In this document: piece by piece, positions 1 to 9,381 of the stretch | Position numbering within the stretch: the first letter of the stretch is position 1 | Layout: every line of letters starts with the position of its first letter | Assembly (NCBI GenBank): GCA_020536535.1 | Contig: JAHLWZ010000602.1 | Location: forward strand, 1-64,000 | Source: Pelomyxa schiedti | Lineage: Eukaryota; Evosea; Pelobiontida; Pelomyxidae | Length of the DNA: 64,000 bases | Reading direction: 5' to 3' | Position numbers and translations under genes: made by a program | Notes under the pieces: generated by a model | Database searches by the model: none | What the model was told of the DNA's origin: nothing | The model's input: the letters and a program-made list of their open reading frames with translations, nothing else

Positions 1-79
1 GCACAAAGGACCACCATCCGCTCGTACTCCAAACTTTCGTGGTTCAAGCCACAACCGCAATCAAATACTTTATTACTGA

Positions 80-1110
80 ATGAAAGATCATGAGCCAACT
101 TCATTCATTATCTTGGGGGAGATGCATCTCCAGAGGGGGGTTGCACAAAGCATTGAGAGAGTCAAACACAACCCAAGCTGTTGGTTGGAGACTGGGACCA
201 GTTGCCACGCACTTGTTGATCAGACTCACCAACTGGGGTGGTGTTCCACGAGCGGTGCATAGAAAGCATCGTGTGAGTAATCGTCAACTGAGAGGTATTC
301 TGAAATCAGCCTTCAAAAGAGGCACAGGGTATTCCACATACAATAGGTCTGGCTTTGTTTCTTCATTCTCGAGAATGACACCTGATTGTTCCAGGTCAGG
401 TGATGCTTTGTGGTGAAAGGGATCACTCACCTTGGAGCAGAGACTCCTGACCAAGATGTAGGTTAAGCACACCACCCACTGTTTCTGGAGAGGCCTCACT
501 GCAAGTACAAAAACTTTGTGAGACTCTCCAAAACCTCACCTGTGATGATGCGGCCATCAACAACTTTTGCACTGTGAATGCACGTGTTTTCTGGTTCTGC
601 ATACTTCAACACTGTTTCCTTCAGTGGGAAACTGCTCCAAAAAGAGAACAAAGAGGCACAAAGTATTTTATTCATCTTGGAATGGATGGATACATTTGGG
701 TGTGTTTGTGTTTGTGTTGAGGTTTTTGTATATTTATTTATAGAAATGAGGTGAACTCGGTGTGCATTTATAAAGGATTCCAAAGTCAAGGGAAAGGTAT
801 TGGGTATCTCGATGATCTTTCTGTGAACTTGATTTCCGAACTTGGTAAGTGATGACTCAGCCTCTGAGTCTCCAGTCTCGAGTCTTTCGAGTGTGCCTTC
901 TGCACAGTTTGCCTGTGTGTTCGCAGAATCACACAACACACAGATTCTGGCAGTGCAACGGGAGAATGTGCTGCCAAAAGGAGAGTGATGCTGTGGTAAG
1001 GTGAGGCTGTGAGTGAGCAGACTCAAAATCTCCAGAGGATTGTGGAACTGAAATTTTTCTGGTTCCAAAAGGATTGTGGAACAAAAGAATGGGTTCTTTT
1101 CTCTTTGCAA
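80..1110 (-). pseudogene. GTPase-pseudokinase family copy A, rearranged relic
   Basis: Reading the minus strand, 1000-930 resembles the start of exon 3 (CTARICVL), but the P-loop lysine codon is not preserved. About 300 bases of unrelated sequence (roughly 935-630) interrupt exon 3, which then resumes (KYAEPEN, AKVVDGRI) to about 510. At 390-100 an exon-4 start (ENEET, VEYPVPLLKA) jumps over the DLPG G3 motif into the SVDDY-like region and then straight to the pseudokinase tail (PPQLVSLINKCVAT, ending QDNE and a stop near 90). Most of the GTPase, the hydrophobic hairpin and most of the pseudokinase are therefore missing. It lies next to truncated copy B, which suggests a shared rearrangement. 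I see no intact reading frame. Confidence 0.75.
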
Positions 1111-1175
1111 TTAACAATCAGCCTCAGTAGCCTATGGCCATAATGGCGTGATTCACACATGGAACCAAGAGACAA

Positions 1176-2868
1176 TCATTCAGTGACTCCAGCCAAGATG
1201 TGTTCTCTCGTGCACAAAATCCCCTGCTTGGTAACTTCTTCTTCTTTCAGGATTTCTTCATCAGAGCAAGTGGACAATGCCGTGAGATTCCTGAAGACAG
1301 CCCCAGAAGCGGTGCAGATTTGTGCCAGTGCCGTGCAACATCGCCTTTGCTGAGTAGCCACAATCCAATGCAGAAGCTTATCTATGAATATTCCATGTGT
1401 CATCTTGCTGAATGCACTGGAGTACAAGAAATCGTGGGCACTCACACAACAAAAACAAGTGCACATCTTGAAATCTCTTGGAATGGCAAACGAATTTGTT
1501 GCTGGAGATTCCAGCATTTGTTTGAGATGCTTGTCATAGATTCTTAAAACAGCAGCCTCTGTTATCAGATTGGGAACTGTTCCATTCAGTTCATCTGCAA
1601 TATTTTTGATGTCAACACATGTGTTGGCAAAGAAAACAGCAGGTGAGTAATCATCAACTGAGAGGCCTTCTGAAGCTTTGGTCATGACTTCTTTCAGACT
1701 TGTCAAGGCACGCTGTTCCCTTATTTCAAATGCTGCTGTTGCAAAGCAGAAAACGACACCATGTGGATGGTAAGCTCCAAGGAGCGCAGGCATGAACGGG
1801 AAGATGATTGCACCCAAGGGATCACTTATTGCATGGCCAGGAAGGTCCACAAGTTCGATTCCAGCCTTCAGAAGGGGCACAGGGTATTCCACAACGATTA
1901 TTGTGTTAAATACGGTTCGCTTCGTTCCATCATTCTCCACACCTTATTTTTTCTGATCAGAGTGATGCTTCTTGATGAAAGGAAAGGGACCTGACCACAC
2001 ACCTTGGAGCAGAGACTTCTGACCAAGATGTAGGCTGAGCTTGCCACCCACTGTCTCTGGAGGGGGCTCACTGTCTGCAATGGGTGCCCCAGGCTCGCTG
2101 CGAGTGCAAAACTTCGTGAGACTTTCCAAAACATCACCTGCAACGATGTGGCCATCAACAACTTTTGCACTGCGAATGCAGGCATCCTCTGGCTCCGCAT
2201 ACTTCAAAAGACAGATTGTGGCAGTGCCATGCCCACTCCGGACTGGGAGGATGTGCTGACCACAAAGGGAGTTGATGAGTGATGACTTTCCTAAAATTGG
2301 AAAGGAAAAAGGTGAAAGAGTGAGGAGGGTTAAACAAGTTCAAGAGAGGAGGCTCTGCACACACCAGCACCAGTGGGGCCAAAGAAAGCAATCCGAACAG
2401 GATTCTTGCTGCACACACTCCTCACAAATTCCTGTTCCTGTTTTGGCATGAGATCACTCACTTCAGGGGGCAGCTCTTTTTGCAACATTTCATACCTGTA
2501 CGAAAAATAGATTTTTGAATGGGGTCCCATTTGAGTAAATTTAGAAGAGTGGGAAGCCACACAAACCTTTGGAAACACTCAGAAATTGCGGGAATTACTT
2601 GGTCTCGTATGGCAACAAGTGCCTTTGTGAGCTTATCGTGGTATGTGTCACTTGGGTTGCAGTGTCTGTTCACAAACCTCGACGCCATGACGTACTCAAG
2701 TGGTGGGCCTTCAGCTCTCGGCACCTCACAGTCCTCCAGTGAACAACCATCAACGACATCCCTCAGGAAAATAGTGGATGCTTCTAATGGGTGAGTTCCT
2801 TCTGTTGACAATGGGGACTGTGGAGTTGTTCTGGGTGGTGACCCTTGTTCTTGCTGTGCTGTTGACAT
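1176..2868 (-). CDS. GTPase-pseudokinase family copy B, truncated to the GTPase
   Basis: Exons 2868-2567, 2495-2365, 2290-2003 and 1942-1176 join in phase (1488 nt, 495 aa). Exon 1 encodes a P/S-rich leader and the family helical motif (ASRFVNRH). The P-loop GPTGAG/KSS is split by intron 2 exactly as in the other copies. Exon 4 holds VEYPVPLLKA, the G3 motif DLPG and a G4-like NTCVD. The reading frame ends at a TGA just after ILAGVTE, where full copies continue into helices, a hydrophobic hairpin and the pseudokinase. Similarity to the other copies stops at this point, so the 3' part was replaced by a rearrangement. It could make a soluble GTPase-only protein or be a decaying gene. Unlike copies C, D and G it starts MST rather than MGN. 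Confidence 0.7.
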
Positions 2869-3202
2869 TGTAGGGTAAAAAGTGTGGAGTTTTTGCTGAA
2901 GCATACACATGCAATTAGCCATGTTGCTGGGGTTGGTGTTGGGACAAATATGTCTCATCCATAATATAGTCAAAACAAGTTCAGGAAGGGTTGTTCTGTG
3001 CTGGTTGATGTTGGCTCTTGCAAAGTCCACATCTGTGTGTGTAAACGATGCCTTCCCTGTGAGAACTGCACTTATTCCCCTTTTTGTCACACTGGTGAGG
3101 CTGACAGTATGAATATAATATAGAAGCAATAAAGCTGGTGAGAACAAAGGCTCAACATCCAGAGCTTGGTGGAGAGTGTCAATACAATGTTTTTTTTGAT
3201 CA

Positions 3203-4766
3203 TTACTCAGAATCTGGCAAAGTGCCTTCATTGTCAGTGCTCCTAAATATGTTCTTAAACGATATTTCAAAATAAGGTTTTTCAGCGATATGTTTACAAA
3301 CCCAACCTGCATCATTATTGGCTGCAGGGCCAATGAAAGTGTAAACTGAGAGCAGTTCACAAGGATTTGGCTCACTGACAAGTGTGACCAATACCTTGGA
3401 TGCCTCAACAAGAGACATCCTCGTTGCAGGGTCACACTGGAGCAGTGAATGGACCAAGTTGCAGAACTCCTTTGGAAACGCTGGTGGTCTCATTGGGAAG
3501 TCATCATCCTCGGTCCCAAATGAAAATGCAATCTGGCCTGAGGGACCATATTCCATTGGGTAGCCTGGCAATGGCTCTTGGCCACGCATTGCCAGTTCGA
3601 ATAAAATACATCCAAGTTCAAATGATGGTTGCTGGTAAGACTGGTCAATACTCAAGGCATGTATTTTGTATTGTGCACAATTTTTAAGGGATAGGTGCAC
3701 ACCTTGTCACATTGTAAAATTGGATTGTGACCCGGATGTTGTGTGTGTCGTGCAATTCCATTGAGAATCTCAGGGGCAAGGTGACTTCGATTCCCAACTC
3801 TGTCAAGGATGTGTGCCGTTTCTGCCTTGAATGAGCCATCTGAAAATTTCATTGCACATCCAAGGTCAATCAAGACAACTTGTTCTTTGTTCTGCATTTA
3901 AATGAATATCCAGCAGTGAGAATAGAGAAGAAACACACCAAAGAGACAACGATGTTGTCCAACTTCATGTCAAAGTGAATGGTCTGGTTCACAAAGAGAT
4001 GGTTCAGGCCCGCACAAATATCTCTGGAGTACTTGTGAACAATGCCCCAGGGTGTGGTTGCAGGAACAGAGGGGAGGTTTTTCAAAAAGTGGCCGAGGGT
4101 CTCGGCGTGATACTCCAGAACAACCCACACACATGCATGAAACCTCTTCCTCACTGGATCAAATGCTTGCTCCTTTGGAATTTCAGGGAGGTTCTCATAG
4201 TAATCGTGTGGGGGCCTATCTGTGAAGTGGCAGAAGTACTGATTCACATTTGGGTGAGGTGTAAGACTGGATGACACCAGATATTCATTCTTCCATCAAT
4301 GGGTAAAATGAACCAAAAGGAAAACTGACTGTGTCAACACACCTCAAAGGCATTTGCTACGTTGCTCGATTGAATACCCCGGTAATTGAACAGCGCCTTG
4401 AGCACATAAGACTGATCCCTGAAGAACTCAGGGTGACCCTCCCCAATGCACTTCACCTCGAACACAATCCCTTTCCTTTCAGGTTAGAAGGACAAAAAAG
4501 AGGTGCTTCCACGACGAAACAATACCGTTGGATCCATGAGCAATCGGCCTCACCATCCTGAAGTTCTGTGCCACGACGGCGCTCGATGCCGTTCGCTTCC
4601 AGACAATTTTGCTTGCAGATTGTGCGAGGCGCGTGAAGAACGCTGCGCGCTGGGTCACCACTCGCTCATACTCCTCGTACTCCACAACTCGGCTCCTAGC
4701 TACAAACTGTGGTTGCGGTGTTTGGGACTGTGGTTGCTGTGCTATGCATCCCATGTAGTTTCCCAT
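3203..4766 (-). CDS. Protein kinase with PINK1-like layout and MGN N-terminus
   Basis: Exons 4766-4526, 4470-4343, 4289-3939, 3891-3701 and 3650-3203 join in phase (1359 nt, 452 aa). The protein starts MGNYMGC, a plausible myristoylation plus palmitoylation signal. The glycine loop is HGSNGIV, followed by FEVK. The catalytic loop HFDMKLDN keeps the Asp, Lys and Asn of HxDxKxxN, the metal-binding loop is DLG, and APE (HLAPEI) and an F-lobe SFELG motif are present, so it should be active. A long insert before the hinge containing PHPNV, an EYHAETL hinge, a GNxxHLAPE activation segment and an FELGCILFEL helix recall PINK1. No mitochondrial targeting peptide is visible. It lies inside the GTPase-pseudokinase array on the same strand. 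The PINK1 relationship is inferred by eye; a generic 'other' kinase is the alternative. Confidence 0.72.
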
Positions 4767-5356
4767 TGGTAACCACTGGCAAACAGAAACAACAAAAAAA
4801 ACTGGGAATACCTCTCCTGAGGAAAACCACCTCGCGTTAAAAAAGTCCCCATTTTCCAGCCAGTCCGGACCGATCATCAGTTCTCAGAAAAAAAAGTAGT
4901 GTAGGTTAGCGGCATGTAGTCCAAAGCACAGGCACCACACACAAAACCTCACTATGGCATTCAACCCTTGTGCTACACCATGCAACACAACAGCACCTCC
5001 TCCACAAGTTGGTGGTAGGTCTGGTCCCCTTGACTCTGCTGTGATTGTTCCTATTTCATCACAAGACCACATCACGCCTATTGTAGTGTCGGACTCCCCC
5101 TCCAAGTCCTATTGCTGATACAATCTTGCCTGTATGTTCATCCACACTAAATGACCATGGAGTACCAACCCCCACATCTATTACCTCAACTAAACTAAAC
5201 ACCCACAACATGCTCTTTTTCTTTGCTGCAACAGGATAAAAAGGGGAGTGTGTAAAATCTTCTATTATGAGAGATGGTGACTTAGTTTTTGGCGAAGAGT
5301 AGCTGAGGGAGGGAAAACAGAGGAAGAAACAATGGTTTTCTTCCAAGTTTGGATAA
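4767..5356. other. Intergenic, 590 bp, no supported gene
   Basis: Short open frames exist on both strands here: about 54 codons on plus from 4954 and about 73 codons on minus to 4884. They overlap each other and match no family I recognise. This stretch would carry the promoter of the kinase gene and the 3' end of copy C. Confidence 0.5.
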
Positions 5357-8300
5357 TTAATGATCAGAAGATTTAGATGTTACCGGTGTCTGCTCGTCGG
5401 GGAGCATTTCAACACAGGAATCGCACATATCACAAAGACTTTGAACTACCACCCAAGCTGCTGGTCTCCGCTTGAGCTTAGTAACCACGCACTGGTTGAT
5501 CAGATTCACCAACTGGGGTGGCGTTCTGGGAGCGATGGGCAACTGAAGAGCAGTGGTCGTGGCGAGGCACCGCAGCAGTGTCGGCTTGGGTGTGAGCTCT
5601 GACAGAATCACCCCAAACGCAAATATGTCAACTTTTGGGGAGTCGGAAAGCCAGTTTGTATTTACACATGTACCGCTGTTGCCATCATCTGAGATGTCTC
5701 TGCCTTTGCTGCCTGTATCGTCACGGAAGCCGACCAGTGCAGCGGTCACCTTGTCACCTTCTGTGGTCACGACAACGTTCTCCAGCTTAAGATTGCCATA
5801 TACAGTGCCGTGGTGGTGCAGGTCCATGATAGCGGTGATTATGTCCTTGGCAATTACCAGTGCTTCAGAGAGCTTCATGGTGGATATGTGCTCCTCCAGG
5901 TAGGCCTTGAGCGTGAATTTGAACTGTGGGTACACCATGCTCCATACATTGGGCTGCTCTCTGTATACCGTTTGCAGCTTCAGAACATGGGTAGAGCACT
6001 GTGCCATTTGGCTCCAGTAATACAGGTTCTCAAAGAACGCACTCCGATATTCTTTGTTTCGGTTTTTCAGGTCAATAACCTTCACTTGAGTAGTCGTTGT
6101 GGTTGATTGTGATTCTGAGGCAGAAGTTGTGGTTTCCGGTGCCAGCGCACTTGTCATTCTGGGTTCCACTGAAGTAGTGGGAGCGTTGGTTTTGGCGTCG
6201 GTGCCGGTGTCGGTGTCGTCGGCTAATGCGTCGGTCCTCCACGCTGAAAACAACAGGTAGTCGTCGGTCACAGTAGCCGTTACACTGCTCGAAGTCGTAG
6301 AAGTAGCTACACTGCTACTGCTCGAAGTCGTAGTGGTTGTAGTTGTAGTAGTAGTCGCAGGGATGTCGGAGTCCACAGGGGTAACCTGGCTGTTGTTGTT
6401 TGGACATGGTGGCCCCGCAATGCATACCAATGTAGATGTTGCTGCAGATGACAATGAACTGGCTGAACTTTGGACTGGCCGCTCCCACAATATCTCGCCC
6501 CGTTTCTCAAGTGCCTCGGCATTCAGTGTTCCAAAAAGGAGACGCAGATCCTGCACATCTGCGGTATTCCCAGCACCCCAAGTTTTTTTCATTTTCTCTC
6601 TCTGAATACAGAGTGCTGTGACCTTATTTAGATATATCTGGAAATACTGAGTTGTACGTTCACGGCATACATATTCCAGTTCCTTTCGTTGTTTTTCTAC
6701 CTTGTCGCTGTCACATAGAGAGTCAAGCATGTGTTGTGCCACATTTTTTTTAAAGTCATTGCCAGTGAGATGTTCACCCGTGGCAGACATCACTGAGGCT
6801 CCTGTCACTCCTAAAAGTGAACACATACTTAGTCCAAGTGCCACTGCCAATGCCGCACTGGCTCCTCCAGTGAGCGGTACTGCAACAGCTGTTGCCAAAA
6901 ACGCAACAAATCCAAGACCAGTCAGACCCACTACACCCGCCAGGGCGAGTCGGTGCATCTTATGACCATAGGTAGGAGCTGCACCCCGGAGCAGCTTTCT
7001 CACGTCATTGTCTTCGATGTCCATAATTTGTTGACATACTGCTTTGACATCATCTTGGATTTGCTTCCGCATTGTAGTAATCACGGGATGAACCACGTTC
7101 ACTGTTAGCCAATGACCAAGCTCTTTGGTAAGATAGGTCTGGAATTGTTCTGTTTCTGAGGCCATCGACCTGGGGTTATACTCCAAGGGCAGAGAAATAG
7201 CTTTCCTAAAGAAGTCCTCTTGTGATTCCTGTACTTTCTGTTTTAGAAGATCCGGAAGCTTCTTTGTGTGTTCAGTGATTCTACCCAAGATGCCTGCTTT
7301 CGCGGCCTCAATCTTCTCACTGGCAGCTTTTCTTTTTGTTTCTATATCTCCAGGAGAGCAGGACAATACCGCAAGATTATTGAAGAAGGTCCCTGATGCC
7401 GCCGATATTTGTTCAAGTGCCTGACAGCACTGCCTCTGCTGAGCAGCAATTATCCAGTGCAAGAATTTGTTCATGAATGGCGCATGTGTCTGGTGCACGT
7501 TGTCGTAGAAGAGGTCGTGTGCACTCACACAACAAAAAGATGTGCAGGTTGCAAAATCTTTAGGAATGTTGAACCACCTGGTTGCTGGTGACTGAAGCAT
7601 CTGCTTGAGGTGCTCACCGTAAACTCTTGTAATAGCAGCCTCAGTTGGCCTGTTCCCGTGGAGCTCATCTGCTATTTTACGACGGTCAACACCGGTATTG
7701 GCAAAGAAAACCTCTGGTATGGATTCCTCTACCGAGAGGCCTTTTGAAGCCTGAAAAAGTAATTTTTCCAGACTTGTCAAAGCGTGCTGTTCATTTAATT
7801 CAAATGCCGCTGTTGAATAGCAGAAAACGACACCATGTGGACGGTAAGCTCCAAGGAACACAGGCATGAATTGAGAGATAGGTTTTCGAAACTGGTCACT
7901 CTTTGCATGGCCAGGCAGATCCACAAGTTCAATACCAGCCTTCAAAAGGGGCACAGGGTACTCCACAACGATGATTGTGGTCAATATTTCTCGCTTCCTT
8001 TCTTCATTCTCATCTCCTTTTTTCTTGTCAGAGTAAACTTTAAAGTGGCAGGGAACACACCTCGGAACAGAGAAGAGCGATCCAGGAATGGAAAAAGCTT
8101 GCCGCCTGCTGTTTCTGGAGGGCCCTCATTGTCATCATTTGGTGGGGGCTCATCAGCGCAAAACTGTGGAGGGCTCCCCAAAGCCTCACCTGCTCTTTTT
8201 GGAGGGGCCTCATTGCCATCATTTGGCGGGGGCTCATCAGTGCAAAACTTCGTGAGACGCTCCAAAATCTCACCTGGTACGATGCGGCCATCAACAACTT

Positions 8301-9023
8301 TCGCCGAGCGAATACAGGCATCTTCTGGCTTGGCATACTTCAACACACACACCCTGGCAGTGCAATGTCCACTCCTCGCTGGGAGAATGTAACACTTGAA
8401 AAGGGAGTTGATGAGAGTAGACTTTCCTGAAGGTTTAAAGGAGAAGTTGAGAGGTGTGACAACCAGAGAGGGCAGAGAGGGGTCTGCACACACCAGCACC
8501 AGTGGGTCCAAAGAAAGCAATTCGAATAGGCTCCTTGCTGCACACACTCTCCACAAATTTCTGGTCCTCTGGTGGCATGAGCTCACTCGCCTCTTTTGAC
8601 CCTAGTTTTGTTGCCAGCATTTGCTCCAGGAACTTATACCTTCGTTTTGGTGTTTTAGTTAATTTTTTCCCCCAAAAAAACTTTGCTCAAGTCAGACCTT
8701 CTGAAGCACTCGGAAATGACAGTCGCTTGTTCTTGAATGGCCGTGATGGAAGTTTTGAGCTTTTCGTGGACATCCTGACTGTTGCCTGCGTGAGCTGTCA
8801 CGAACCTCGAAGCAGCTTCGTACACTAGCGGTGGGCCTTCGGCAATGGCAACCCTTTTTTTATGACTGCCACTATCGGAACAAGTGACTGAGTGAGGTGT
8901 GTTGGTATGAGTTTCAGTACTTCCTGAATTGCCAGCAGTGGCGCTAACGGGGCTGGCACTGGGGGAGGTGTTGTTACTAGGAGGTGTTATTGGTGCTTTT
9001 TCTTTGGAGTGGGTGTTCCCCAT
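5357..9023 (-). CDS. GTPase-pseudokinase copy C, intact (1165 aa)
   Basis: Exons 9023-8698, 8639-8494, 8426-8061 and 8016-5357 give 3498 nt and 1165 aa. The MGNTHSK start fits N-myristoylation, followed by an S/T/P-rich leader and a helical motif (EAASRFV). The P-loop GPTGAGKST spans intron 2, G3 is DLPG and G4-like is NTGVD. Helices follow, then a glycine/alanine-rich hydrophobic hairpin (about codons 490-550) and a cysteine-containing helix (LDSLCDSDKVE). Unique to this copy are a long Thr/Ser linker with a run of ten Thr and a doubled D/EPPPND module in exon 3. The C-terminal kinase fold has YGNLKLEN for HRDxKxxN and VGF for DFG, so it should be a pseudokinase. The DIFAFGVILSEL helix is kept. 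Membrane remodelling or a sensing scaffold is inferred. Confidence 0.88.
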
Positions 9024-9381
9024 TCGTGCACGACCACCTTAGCAAAAATGTGGCGAAGAAATGTTCTTCTGGCGCAACTAGGGTGATTCCGAGTGCTTGC
9101 TTTCTTTTTACACTGTAGATTCCCAGAAATCCCTCAGTTGATTAGAACTACAGGGAACACACTTTTTATTTTTTTGGGTCTTGCCAGGTCATGCTCCTCA
9201 GAGGCTGAAAAGACCACAAAACGGAATGTGCCTGGTCCAGATATTTCTGAATTTTCCCTTCACAGGGCACAGAGAACCAGGAGTTTTAACATTAAAGCGG
9301 TAAATTATTGTAGTAGGCTCGATGGCCTGGTCTATTTCATACACAGTAGTGCACCAGCCCGAAAATGGAAACAGCTATGCC
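9024..9381. other. Intergenic between copies C and D
   Basis: About 360 bp separate the start of copy C from the stop of copy D. I see no coding signal, repeat or RNA gene. It should hold the copy C promoter. Confidence 0.5.
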
